Positions 1 through 7,326 are shown, numbered from the stretch's first letter. The stretch: 10,066 nt of DNA from Deltaproteobacteria bacterium CG_4_8_14_3_um_filter_43_13 (GCA_002782605.1 PFIF01000059.1:1-10066); one strand, 5' to 3'. Notes: a model not told the origin generated them from the letters alone. Numbers and translations are program-made.

Positions 1-298
1 ATCTTGCAGGAGATGCACGCCAAACAGGCGCCTCTTTCTCCCAAGAAATCACCCTTGACGGAGGATTGCCCTTCATTGCCTCCAACATCTCCACGTCCGA
101 TACAATATCAACCCCGGCGCAAAATGCCTTCCCAGCGCCCGTGAGGACACCCACCCACACGTCATCATCGTCCCTGAAATTCACCCAGGTCTTCGCTAAC
201 TCATTGACAAGCTCAGGATTGAGGGCATTCAACTTCTCAGGACGATTCAGGGTAATATAAGCGATTTTATCCTTCTTCTCATAGATGACTAATGACAT
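1..298 (-). CDS. Enoyl-CoA hydratase/isomerase family protein, N-terminal part (runs off the left edge)
   Basis: Ninety-nine N-terminal residues of a crotonase-fold enzyme are present; the rest lies beyond position 1. The family usually has about 255-280 residues and typically hydrates or isomerises enoyl-CoA thioesters in the cytoplasm. The opening strand (VIYEKKDKIAYITLNRPEKLNAL, residues 4-26) and LTGAGKAFCAGVDI (residues 52-65) are classic. A61 and G62 belong to the first oxyanion-hole loop that holds the thioester carbonyl. The second oxyanion loop and the catalytic acids are outside the window, so hydratase, isomerase, dehydratase or ring-cleaving activity cannot be told apart. The ATG at 298 is preceded by a very strong AAGGAGGTG (303-311). 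The gene follows the 148-residue ORF and is separated from it by a 128-bp palindromic element that looks inserted. The family assignment is firm; the specific reaction is unknown. Confidence 0.9.
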   Translation of the reverse strand, partial: MSLVIYEKKDKIAYITLNRPEKLNALNPELVNELAKTWVNFRDDDDVWVGVLTGAGKAFCAGVDIVSDVEMLEAMKGNPPSRVISWEKEAPVWRASPAR

Positions 299-326
299 AA
301 AGCACCTCCTTTTGGTACTAGCCCTT

Positions 327-454
327 GTAACTACTCAGGCACAAAGTGGCAAAGGCACATAGGCACAAAGCAGAGCGGAGCAGGGTCGTTTCGTTGTTTT
401 TTCCTACTTTGTGCCTTTGGTGCTCTGTGCCTTTGTGCCTACCTGAATAGTTAC
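327..454 (-). mobile_element. 128-bp palindromic MITE-like element, copy 1 (inverted relative to copies 2 and 3)
   Basis: On the plus strand the element starts GTAACTACTCAGG and ends CCTGAATAGTTAC, so its ends are imperfect inverted repeats. Each arm holds about four copies of an 8-nt unit close to GGCACAAA. The roughly 36-nt centre carries an A-run and is non-palindromic. The reverse complement differs from copy 3 (9243-9370) at about 5 of 128 positions and from copy 2 (2558-2685) at about 7. It is flanked by perfect 8-bp direct repeats, TAGCCCTT (319-326 and 455-462), which read like a target-site duplication. No ORF of note lies inside, so any movement would need a transposase supplied from elsewhere. 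Confidence 0.8.
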
Positions 455-900
455 TAGCCCTTTAAAGCAAACATTACATCACAGCATTCATCACCGGCAG
501 CTACTGTCTTAAAGATAGAGAGGTCAATTTCTTCCCCTGTAGCCGCCTCGAAGATACCTTTATCCATGTTCATCATGGCCTCACATATCGGACGACCGGC
601 ACCGGCCAAGCCTAATGCACACCGTTCGTTTTTGCATCTAAGCCTTTTTTCTGTGAGTTCGAGTAGTGTTACCGGACTTTTACGCCGTTTAGCGCCTTCC
701 AAAAAGGCGCTGCCAACACTCTTGAGATCAAAGGAATCCAAATTTGTTCTCATCTGGTTTCCAATAGCCCTTCCCAACCTGCGGCACACATCCCCAATAA
801 GAGGCAGAACCTCATCACCATAGTTTTTATAAATGATACGGCTTAACAATGCCAGTGCATCCCTAGCGGTATTTACCTCAACTTCTTTCAATGAGTTCAT
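454..900 (-). CDS. Small cysteine-containing protein resembling the ATC-hydrolase/V4R-like group (function unknown)
   Basis: This is a 148-residue soluble protein with no signal peptide or membrane segment. The N-terminal half is helical. The C-terminal half holds RCKNERCALG (residues 88-97), a further Cys at 106 (PICEAM) and the closing motif AAGDECCDVMF (134-144). That ending (GD..C.F after a Cys-rich stretch) resembles the L-2-amino-thiazoline-4-carboxylate hydrolase-like family and the related V4R small-molecule-binding domain; this is from memory of family patterns. Cysteines at 39, 89, 94, 106, 139 and 140 could bind a metal or act catalytically. The gene starts 36 nt after the acyl-CoA ligase pseudogene, so the two were probably co-transcribed. 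The ATG at 900 has only a G-run (906-913) as a possible ribosome-binding site, so translation may be weak or coupled. The stop codon lies at the edge of palindromic element copy 1. The gene is real; its function is a guess. Confidence 0.75.
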   Translation of the reverse strand: MNSLKEVEVNTARDALALLSRIIYKNYGDEVLPLIGDVCRRLGRAIGNQMRTNLDSFDLKSVGSAFLEGAKRRKSPVTLLELTEKRLRCKNERCALGLAGAGRPICEAMMNMDKGIFEAATGEEIDLSIFKTVAAGDECCDVMFALKG

Positions 901-936
901 AATGACCCCCCCCTGAATATTTGTGTAAAGATGGGC

Positions 937-2524
937 TCAAGAGACTGACCTCTTCTGTTCCGGCTCGCCAAATCTTTCCCTTTCTCTTTTCTTCAACTCG
1001 ACCTTCTTGACCTTGCCACTCGTAGTCATGGGAAACTCCTTCAAGAATTCCAGGTGTGTGGGATATTTATATTTGGCTACTTTACCCTCCAGATACTCGC
1101 CTATCTCCTCTAGGGTAATGGTTTCCCCTTCCTTCAATACAATAAAGGCCTTCCCGGTCTCGCCCCATTTTTTATCAGGCACACCGATAATCGCTGCATT
1201 GGCGATCTTGGGATGGTCAGCCAGAACCTTCTCTGTTTCAGCAGGATACACATTTTCACCCCCGCTGCGATACATATCCTTGGCCCGATCTACTATATAA
1301 AAATAACCTTCTTCATCCGTATAACCCAGGTCGCCGGTGTCAAGCACCTCGTTTACAAGCACCTTTCCAGTTTCCTCCGGCATATTCCAATAGCCGCTCA
1401 TCCTGGTAGGTCCCTTGCATACAATGCGGCCGACTTGACCGGGGGGAAGTTTGTTCCATTCATCGTCCGCTATCCAGACCTCGGTGCAGAATCCTGGCAA
1501 CCCGATAGAACCCTTCTTCCTTTCCACATCTTCTTTGGGCAGCATCATCATCGCCGAGTTTTCAGTCTGACCAAACCCCTGCTGCAAAAAAAGCCCCTTT
1601 TGCGCCAGTTCATCAAGCAAACTGAGGGGTGTTCTTTCCCCTCCTCCGAATGTAATTCGAACACTACTTGTATCGACTTCATTGAGCCGTCCTGCCTGGA
1701 GCACAAACCTCCACATTGTAGTAAGAGAAAATACAATAGTGGCTCTGTATCTTTCAATATCTTCGGCATACCTTACCGGATCAAAGTCCTGTCTCAAAAT
1801 CATTGTTGCGCCTCTCCAAAAAACAGGCGTGGCAGTGACAAAAATACCTCCGGAATGAAACAGAGGCAACTGCGCCAGGATTATATCATCTGACCTCATG
1901 TCCATGTACATCATGATCTGAATGTTCTTAAAATAGGTCTGCAGGTGAGAGACAAGGGCTCCTTTAGGGGCTCCCATTGTCCCTGATGTATATATATATA
2001 ATGGCCAGAGGATCATCCATGTCGACAGGCTTATCAGGCTGTGGCTCATCAACAGGGTATTTCTCGATCACTTCGTGGTAGCCCGCCGCCCATTCAGGAC
2101 AGCTTAGGGTCTCTTCTTGAGCGCTTCTCTTTACAAAAATGAATTTATCCTTTTCAACCTTTATCCTGGAGCGAATGGAACCGGTCATCTCTGTAAACTT
2201 GTCATGAAACATAAAGACACGAGCGCCACAGTTGTTAAGCTGATACTCTACCTCAGGCCCAACCAGACGGAAATTCAACGGGACAAAGATGAGCCCAAGT
2301 TTGGCTGCCGCAAAGTAAACCTCGAGGAATTCGGGGCAGTTTAAGAGCATCACCGAAATTCTGTCACCCTTTTTGACCCCCATTTCTTTCAGAAGATTGG
2401 CAACACGGTTGGCGTTATCGTTAATCTCCTTATAAGTAACTGGTCTATCCTCATAAATCAAAGCCGGTTTATTCGGTGTAAGCCTTGCCCTTTTTGTCGC
2501 TATACGCCCTATATCCCATTCCAT
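937..2524 (-). pseudogene. AMP-forming acyl-CoA synthetase (class I adenylate-forming), frameshifted in a (TA)6 run
   Basis: The intact enzyme would activate a carboxylic acid to its CoA thioester with ATP through an acyl-AMP. The first frame (2524 to 1964) gives residues 1-178 of a normal N-domain: TYKE near 30, PLNFRL at 82-87. It then leaves frame exactly where the P-loop should be and stops at 1964-1966. The continuation lies in the neighbouring frame down to 937. It begins YTSGTMGAPKG (ATP-binding P-loop), then GFGQTE, DTGDLGYTDEEGYFYIVDRAKD, GGENVYPAE, and PMTTSGKVKK with the presumed catalytic Lys near the C-terminus. The break is a TA repeat at 1989-2000: four TA units would restore the usual AIIYTSGT, and seven would also restore frame. 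Repaired length is about 527-529 residues, normal for the family. The ATG at 2524 has GAGGAG upstream. It could be a true mutation, a phase-variable gene or a sequencing error. The acid substrate cannot be read from the sequence. Confidence 0.88.
1989..2000. repeat. (TA)6 dinucleotide run at the ligase frameshift
   Basis: Six TA units sit inside the codons for the ATP-binding P-loop of the acyl-CoA ligase. They shift the frame between the N-terminal and C-terminal parts. Four or seven units would give one open frame. Short dinucleotide runs are known to slip during replication. Confidence 0.85.
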
Positions 2525-2557
2525 TATAAATATCTCCTCTCTTTGTTTCAGTCTACT

Positions 2558-2685
2558 GTGACTACTCAGGTAGGCACAAAGGCACAGAGTACCAAAGGCA
2601 CAAAGTAGGAAAAAACAACGAAACGACTTTGCTCCACTCTGCTTTGTGCCTATGTGCCTTTGCCACTTTGTGCCTGAATAGTTAC
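2558..2685 (+). mobile_element. 128-bp palindromic MITE-like element, copy 2
   Basis: It runs from GTGACTACTCAGG to CCTGAATAGTTAC and has the same length and layout as copies 1 and 3: arms of 8-nt GGCACAAA-like units around an A-rich, non-palindromic centre. It is in the same orientation as copy 3 and opposite to copy 1. Its left end has drifted (GTGAC instead of GTAAC), and I see no flanking direct repeat, so this may be an older insertion. It fills most of the 169-nt gap between the MmgE/PrpD gene and the ligase pseudogene. The long hairpin could also end or stabilise the upstream transcript, which is inference. Confidence 0.8.
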
Positions 2686-2693
2686 AAACATTC

Positions 2694-4070
2694 TTACTTC
2701 TTTGTCACAGTCTCCATAAGTTCTCTGACGTTCTTCACCCCAGTCAGGTTTGAAAGCATACCTAACGATTTCTCCACCCCCTCATTAGACAGGACGGTGG
2801 AAGCACAGTCTTTATATTTTTCATTGAACTGATCAGGGGTTAATGGATTCTGAGGTAATCCCTTAGATATGTTCACTTCATGGGAGTATTCTTTACCATC
2901 CTTGAGCTTTACAGTAACCGATTGAGGGCCCAACCCCTCGAGTGGTTGTCCCAAAGCCGGCATAGGATACTTTTCCACCCACTTCGTCCGTTCTATCAGG
3001 CTCTTCACCGGGGGTTCATTCACCCCTTCATCAGTCAAATGCTTGAGCTTAACCTCACCGGAATGAAGGGCTCTGGCCACTGTATACTCCAGGCTGAACT
3101 TTCCCTCTAAACCTGTCCTGGGACGGTGATGAATAAGTAATCGGTTTATCATAAAGGAATTAGTGCCCAATTCTACTTCGGCTATATCATCTGATTTCAG
3201 CCCATACTCCTTCTTCAGAAAGAGGGCGGCATCGATACTGCAATGGGTTCCACCACAAGAGGGATAGGGCTTGATAGCAATCCCGGAGAAGGTAGGGGAG
3301 GTAATGTTGAAAATCTTCCCCAGACCCTCACTGGCTTTTGCCCAATCAACCTCCTCATCATGGCCGAATACCTTTGCAAAACCTAGCGGGGCTTCAATTA
3401 TGTTCTCATCAGCAGTAAAGCCTGCCTGAGCTAAGAGGGCCGCCTGAATACCATTGGCCGCAGCCTGCCCAGCATGAAGAGGCTTGGTCATGGTACCGAA
3501 GTTCTGCCTTAACCCGCCAGCTAAAGAGGCGACAATGCCCAATGTCATCCTCACCTGATGTACATTGAGTTTCAGCAGCCAGGCTGCTGCTGCTGCCGCC
3601 CCTAAGCTGCCAAAATTGTCTGTACTGTGCCATCCCCGTGTATAGTGGCTCATCATGAGCGGTCCGCAGAGACAGCTAGCCACCTCAAAACCGATAACAT
3701 AGGCAGCCAAAATATCCTTCCCTGAAGTCCCTATGCTTTCCCCAATGGCTAAAACCGCTGGCGCCAGGGCTACCGATGGGTGTCCAAAGCCACCCATATC
3801 GTCATAGTCCAGGGCATGCCCCATCGTGCCATTAACCAGAGCTGCCAGGTATGGAGATGTCTTCAAATCACTGCCGATTATACTACAGTCATTAACCCCT
3901 CCCATCTTCCTGGCGTAGTCCCTCATTATCTTCCCAAGTGGCTCCAATGAGCCTGGGAAGGTCACCCCTATACAATCGGTAATCCCCATCCGGGCAATAT
4001 TAAGGGCATCCTGTGGGATACCATCCACACCTGTTTCGGCTACAAAATGTGCCAACTTTTCTGTAATCAT
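2694..4070 (-). CDS. MmgE/PrpD family protein
   Basis: This 458-residue cytoplasmic protein belongs to the family of 2-methylcitrate dehydratase (PrpD), cis-aconitate decarboxylase and related enzymes on small polycarboxylates. Family signatures are all present: GTMGHALDYDDMGGFGHPS (residues 81-99), RGWHSTDNFGSLG (145-157), TKPLHAGQAAANG (195-207) and KPYPSCGGTHCSIDA (267-281). The Asp cluster 88/90/91, His97, His148 and Lys196 are the likely active-site residues by family analogy. The frame is open back to 4121, but the ATG at 4070 has AAGGAGGAG six bases upstream and starts where the family usually starts, so I chose it. The gene lies 86 nt after the B12-binding subunit and looks like the last gene of the meaB-mutase block. 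Many members are not methylcitrate enzymes, and no citrate synthase is seen here. A dehydratase, decarboxylase or epimerase acting on a product of the mutase pathway is possible. Confidence 0.92.
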   Translation of the reverse strand: MITEKLAHFVAETGVDGIPQDALNIARMGITDCIGVTFPGSLEPLGKIMRDYARKMGGVNDCSIIGSDLKTSPYLAALVNGTMGHALDYDDMGGFGHPSVALAPAVLAIGESIGTSGKDILAAYVIGFEVASCLCGPLMMSHYTRGWHSTDNFGSLGAAAAAAWLLKLNVHQVRMTLGIVASLAGGLRQNFGTMTKPLHAGQAAANGIQAALLAQAGFTADENIIEAPLGFAKVFGHDEEVDWAKASEGLGKIFNITSPTFSGIAIKPYPSCGGTHCSIDAALFLKKEYGLKSDDIAEVELGTNSFMINRLLIHHRPRTGLEGKFSLEYTVARALHSGEVKLKHLTDEGVNEPPVKSLIERTKWVEKYPMPALGQPLEGLGPQSVTVKLKDGKEYSHEVNISKGLPQNPLTPDQFNEKYKDCASTVLSNEGVEKSLGMLSNLTGVKNVRELMETVTKK

Positions 4071-4076
4071 CTCTTT

Positions 4077-4085
4077 CTCCTCCTT
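4077..4085 (-). promoter_or_regulatory. Shine-Dalgarno deciding the MmgE/PrpD start
   Basis: AAGGAGGAG on the minus strand lies six bases before the ATG at 4068-4070. It falls inside the longer open frame that begins at 4121, whose first 17 residues look like untranslated leader. This supports the shorter protein. Confidence 0.8.
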
Positions 4086-4156
4086 ATAAATAGTGGTTGA
4101 ATTGAGCCCAGGTAGGCCCATACATCTTCATTTTTCGAAAACGAAGAAAAACACTA

Positions 4157-4561
4157 TTAGCCCACCTTCTCTTTAATAAAAGCAACTATTGTATCGAATG
4201 GAGTGGACGTAGGGAAAACACCATCTATCCCAATCTCCTTCAGTTTCTCGAAATCCTCTTCTGTTGGGATCAGACCTCCTACTATGATCGTTTTGTCTTC
4301 TACGCCCTTTTCTTTTAGTTTCTTCAACAGTTTTTTACTAATGGGGATATGAACTCCATTTAGTATACTGAGACCGATAACGTCAACATCCTCTTGAATC
4401 GCTGTAGCCACAATTTGGTCAACATTTTGGTGTAATCCGGTATAAATCACTTCCATTCCTGCATCCCTTAAAGCTTTGACCACAACCTTAGCTCCCCTGT
4501 CATGACCGTCCAATCCTGGCTTCGCAACCAAAACCCTTATCGGAACATCTCTTTCACTCAT
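4157..4561 (-). CDS. Cobalamin-binding subunit of an acyl-CoA mutase (methylmalonyl-CoA mutase C-terminal domain protein)
   Basis: This 134-residue stand-alone B12-binding domain is the small subunit that carries adenosylcobalamin for the catalytic chain encoded directly upstream. The base-off/His-on signature is intact: D18-G-H20-x-x-G23 (AKPGLDGHDRGAK), with His20 as the lower cobalt ligand. GLSIL follows (Ser65), and then IIVGGLIP with the Gly pair 95-96. The fold is the usual Rossmann-like B12 module, and its length matches small subunits of split mutases. I chose the ATG at 4561, six bases after AAGGAG (4568-4573). A TTG two codons earlier abuts the Shine-Dalgarno and is unlikely. The gene starts 33 nt after the mutase stop, so the two are certainly one transcript and very probably one enzyme. 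The true acyl substrate is set by the catalytic chain. Confidence 0.93.
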   Translation of the reverse strand: MSERDVPIRVLVAKPGLDGHDRGAKVVVKALRDAGMEVIYTGLHQNVDQIVATAIQEDVDVIGLSILNGVHIPISKKLLKKLKEKGVEDKTIIVGGLIPTEEDFEKLKEIGIDGVFPTSTPFDTIVAFIKEKVG

Positions 4562-4567
4562 GGACAA

Positions 4568-4575
4568 CTCCTTTT
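4568..4575 (-). promoter_or_regulatory. Shine-Dalgarno deciding the B12-subunit start
   Basis: AAAAGGAG on the minus strand is spaced six bases from the ATG at 4559-4561. It leaves no spacing to the in-frame TTG at 4565-4567, so the ATG is the start. Confidence 0.75.
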
Positions 4576-4594
4576 CTGACTCAGTATTGACATA

Positions 4595-6253
4595 TCAAAC
4601 TATAGAAGGCTCCCTAAACTTACCAAAAACCTCTTTCATAACGACCGTTATTTCACCAACCGTACCATACTCTCTTACCACGTCGATAATATAGGGAATA
4701 GTATTTTCGTCACCTTTAAGGACTGACCGTAACCTATCCAAAGAGGACTTAACCTTTTGTTCATTCCTCTTCTTCTTCACCTCTTTAAGTTTCTCCAACT
4801 GATTCTTCAGTGTATCGGCGGACATTTGATGTAACTCAAATTCTCTTACCTCTTCCTCAATCCTGAACATGTTGACACCAACCTTTGCCTTCTCCCCTGA
4901 TATGAGCTTCTTTTCCTCTTCATAAGCGCCTTTGAGAATTTCCCCCTGAACATAGCCACTTTCTATCAGCTTCACCATCCCGCCCTTTTTTTCCACATCG
5001 GCCATCATCTTCTTCATCTCTCCCTCTATACGGTTGGTGAGAAATTCAACATAATAAGAACCACCGAGTGGGTCGACTACCTTTGTTACACCACTCTCAT
5101 AGGCTATTATCTGCTGGGTCCTGAGGGCAATTCGTTCTGAATTTTCGGTGGGAATGGCATATGCCTCGTCATACGGACAGGTCATTATAGCCTGTGCCCC
5201 TCCAAGCACTACACCAAGGGTGCCAATAGCCGCACGTATAATATTTGTCTCAGGCTGTTCTTTGGTCAGGTCTATCCCTGCACCACCGGAGGCAAAGACT
5301 CGAAGCATCATAGACTTCGGATCCTTTGCGCCGAACCGTTCCTTCATAATCCTTGCCCATAACCGTCTAATCGCCCGCATCTTTGCGATCTCTTCAAAGA
5401 ACTCCTCTCGATTCGCAAAGAGAAAGCTCAATCTAGGAGCGAAACTGTCTACATCCAATCCCCTCTTCATTGCATAATTTACATAAGTGATCGCGTTTGA
5501 CAGGGTGTATGCCCCTTCCTGAACAGGGTTTGCCCCAGCACCTCTCAAATGCGCCCCACAGATACTTATGGGGTTAAACCTTGGAAGGTTCCTTGTACAG
5601 TACTCGATAATATCCGTAACCAACCTTAAGGATGGTCCGGGAGGAAAAAGCCACGTTCCCCTGGCGATGTATTCTTTCAGAATATCATTCTGGAGCGTTC
5701 CCCCTATCTTTTCTAAAGGAACACCCTGTTTCTCTGCAACCACCACATACATGGCCAGTATAATCGGCGCAACTCCATTGATGGTAAATGATGTGGTTAT
5801 CTTGTCCAGGGGCATCCCATGGAAGATCGTTTCCATATCCTTGACAGTATCCACCGCAACACCAACCCTGCCAACCTCTTCCTCAACCATCGGATCATCC
5901 GAGTCGAAACCCATCTGCGTTGCAAGATCGAATGCCACGCTCAAACCCGTGTTGCCTTCTTTCAACAAATACTTATATCTCTCATTTGTCTCCTCTGCTG
6001 TCCCAAAACCTGCGTATTGCCTCATCGTCCATGGACTGGATCTGTACATAGAGGAATAGACGCCTCGAGTATAGGGATATTCCCCGGGGAATCCCAAATC
6101 TCTCTTATAGTCGAAATCATCTAGATCTGCGGGAGTGTAAACCACATCCAGGTCAAAACCCGACACACTCTTCGCCTCCTTGATCGGCCTTTTGTTCAGA
6201 CAATCCTGAACCCACTTGTTCTTATCTCTCTTAATCTCGTCTATTTCCTTCAT
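4595..6253 (-). CDS. Methylmalonyl-CoA-mutase-family catalytic chain with an altered substrate pocket
   Basis: This is the 552-residue TIM-barrel chain of a split adenosylcobalamin-dependent acyl-CoA mutase; it lacks the B12 domain, which is the next gene. It catalyses radical migration of the CoA-carbonyl group between neighbouring carbons. Signatures: TRGVYSSMYRSSPWTMRQYAGF (62-83), GLSVAFDLATQMGFDSDDP (103-121), GGTLQNDILKEY (184-195), DSFAPRLSF (269-277), VVDPLGGSYYVE (392-403). Aligned by memory to the Propionibacterium enzyme, Tyr89, Arg207, Gln197, His244 and Arg283 are kept (here Tyr80, Arg198, Gln188, His235, Arg274). Tyr243 becomes Ala234 in SICGAHLRGAG, and Gln330 becomes Ser322 in LRVFASGGAG. 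Methylmalonyl-, ethylmalonyl- and isobutyryl-CoA mutases, as I recall them, keep both. The substrate may therefore be bulkier, for example a branched or alkyl-substituted dicarboxylyl-CoA. The ATG at 6253 has AGGAGAGG upstream. The gene follows meaB by 47 nt. The family is certain; methylmalonyl-CoA specificity is doubtful. Confidence 0.93.
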   Translation of the reverse strand: MKEIDEIKRDKNKWVQDCLNKRPIKEAKSVSGFDLDVVYTPADLDDFDYKRDLGFPGEYPYTRGVYSSMYRSSPWTMRQYAGFGTAEETNERYKYLLKEGNTGLSVAFDLATQMGFDSDDPMVEEEVGRVGVAVDTVKDMETIFHGMPLDKITTSFTINGVAPIILAMYVVVAEKQGVPLEKIGGTLQNDILKEYIARGTWLFPPGPSLRLVTDIIEYCTRNLPRFNPISICGAHLRGAGANPVQEGAYTLSNAITYVNYAMKRGLDVDSFAPRLSFLFANREEFFEEIAKMRAIRRLWARIMKERFGAKDPKSMMLRVFASGGAGIDLTKEQPETNIIRAAIGTLGVVLGGAQAIMTCPYDEAYAIPTENSERIALRTQQIIAYESGVTKVVDPLGGSYYVEFLTNRIEGEMKKMMADVEKKGGMVKLIESGYVQGEILKGAYEEEKKLISGEKAKVGVNMFRIEEEVREFELHQMSADTLKNQLEKLKEVKKKRNEQKVKSSLDRLRSVLKGDENTIPYIIDVVREYGTVGEITVVMKEVFGKFREPSIV

Positions 6254-6300
6254 AACTTTATCCTCTCCTTTAGGTTTTTAGATAAAGCCACCATCACTTT

Positions 6301-7257
6301 TTACAGAAAACAATCGCGTAACACTTCTTTATCAGAAAAGATCTCATTAGAAGCGGAATAGGGGTCAATCTCACCATCTGCTATCTTTTTTACCAATACA
6401 GAGAATTTCCCTTCCTTTCTTATCCGTTCTACAATTTTATCCTTTATCCTTCTCTCAACAATCTCTGCAAGTTCACTCTCTCTTTGTCTTCGACGTCTGA
6501 CAGACAAGTTTCCGGTTTGTAACAAAACATCTCGATGATGTTCTATTTCAGCATACAACTCATCAATGCCGATACCGTTATTCGCCTGGGTCTCCATCAC
6601 GGGTACCTGCCAATAGGTTTGTTTCTGGCTATCATTTAACATCGTTCTAAGTTCACCTGCCATCTGCTTTGCACCTTCCCTGTCAGCCTTATTAACAACG
6701 AAGATATCGGCAATCTCCATCAAACCCGCCTTCATCGTCTGAATAGTATCACCAGCTTCCGGAACCAGCACTACCAGAACAGTATCCACTGCCTTAATAA
6801 TATCCAACTCCGTCTGGCCTACACCAACGGTCTCTACAATAATTATATCCTTACCAAAGGCATCCAGCAGCCTGATAACACATTTTGCTGCGTTAGTAAG
6901 CCCCCCAAAGCTTCCCCGGGTTGCCATGCTTCGAATAAAGACACCATCATCAAGATAGTGTTTCTGCATCCTTACCCGATCACCGAGTAGTGCACCTCCA
7001 GAAAAGGGGCTGGTGGGATCCACTGCTACTATCCCAACGGTCAAACCCTTTCGCCTTATTATTGAAGTCAATTCGTCCACTAATGTACTTTTGCCACCAC
7101 CTGGGGGGCCGGTTATCCCTAAAAGATACGCGTTTCCTATGTGAGGATAAATCGCTTTCATAATCTCAGGAACACTCTGGGACTGATTCTCCAAGATCGT
7201 TATAAGCCTGGCAAGGGCAATCTGATCACCCGAAAACATCTTGTCTATTAACTCCAT
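6301..7257 (-). CDS. meaB: MeaB/ArgK-type GTPase, chaperone of B12-dependent acyl-CoA mutase
   Basis: This 318-residue G3E-family P-loop GTPase has the normal length. MeaB (MMAA in humans) binds the mutase, gates cofactor loading and protects against loss or inactivation of adenosylcobalamin, using GTP hydrolysis. Visible motifs: Walker A GPPGGGKST (50-58), VDPTSPFSGGALLGDR (79-94), the ETVGVGQ switch (142-148) and the NKAD guanine-specificity motif (189-192). The N-terminal helix (MELIDKMFSGDQIALARLIT) and the C-terminal dimerisation arm (about 235-318) are present. The ATG at 7257 has AGGAGGAT just upstream. It is the first gene of the meaB-mutase-B12 subunit-MmgE/PrpD block, with gaps of 47 and 33 nt downstream. 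This supports service to that mutase, though it could also serve the second mutase to the right. Confidence 0.95.
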   Translation of the reverse strand: MELIDKMFSGDQIALARLITILENQSQSVPEIMKAIYPHIGNAYLLGITGPPGGGKSTLVDELTSIIRRKGLTVGIVAVDPTSPFSGGALLGDRVRMQKHYLDDGVFIRSMATRGSFGGLTNAAKCVIRLLDAFGKDIIIVETVGVGQTELDIIKAVDTVLVVLVPEAGDTIQTMKAGLMEIADIFVVNKADREGAKQMAGELRTMLNDSQKQTYWQVPVMETQANNGIGIDELYAEIEHHRDVLLQTGNLSVRRRRQRESELAEIVERRIKDKIVERIRKEGKFSVLVKKIADGEIDPYSASNEIFSDKEVLRDCFL

Positions 7258-7304
7258 GAAATCCTCCTCAAACCTCCATAACCCTGACAGGTCACCAACA
7301 AGTA

Positions 7305-7320
7305 TGAAAATTCATTTTCA
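7305..7320. promoter_or_regulatory. 16-bp perfect dyad ahead of meaB, candidate operator
   Basis: TGAAAAT and ATTTTCA form a perfect 7-bp inverted repeat around a 2-nt centre. It lies 47 nt upstream of the meaB start and just outside the palindromic element at 7327-7428. The GntR/FCD gene ends shortly upstream, and FCD regulators often bind short palindromes near their own genes. A second, smaller dyad, GGTCACC (7290-7296), lies closer to meaB. I see no convincing -35/-10 pair. Operator function is inference. Confidence 0.3.
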
Positions 7321-7326
7321 CAGCAC

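Noticed and set aside
327..454. CRISPR array or simple REP cluster for the GGCACAAAG repeats
   Set aside because: There are no regular repeat-spacer units. The 8-nt units are contiguous, and the element recurs as one 128-bp block with inverted ends and flanking duplications.
1213..1893. A 226-residue plus-strand open frame opposite the acyl-CoA ligase
   Set aside because: It is antisense to strongly conserved ligase motifs, its translation has no recognisable domain, and its length follows from the codon pattern of the opposite strand.
937..2052. A separate 371-residue ligase gene starting at 2052
   Set aside because: The residues before YTSGT are out-of-frame translation of the preceding N-domain codons. 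There is no independent start, and the two frames together make one standard-length enzyme.
4071..4121. Longer N-terminus for the MmgE/PrpD protein
   Set aside because: The extra 17 residues include the Shine-Dalgarno of the internal ATG and do not look like family sequence.
4126..4146. Hairpin CTTCATTTTTCGAAAACGAAG between the B12 subunit and MmgE/PrpD as a terminator
   Set aside because: The stem is AT-rich with a mismatch and has no U-tract after it on the coding strand. The genes on both sides appear to belong to one operon.
5568..6059. A 163-residue plus-strand open frame opposite the mutase, and a shorter overlapping one
   Set aside because: Both lie fully within the conserved mutase gene and show low-complexity Ser/Ile-rich translations with no family features.
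4595..6253. Naming the complete mutase mcmA1/mutA (methylmalonyl-CoA mutase)
   Set aside because: Two pocket residues expected in that enzyme are replaced, so a specific gene symbol would overstate the evidence.
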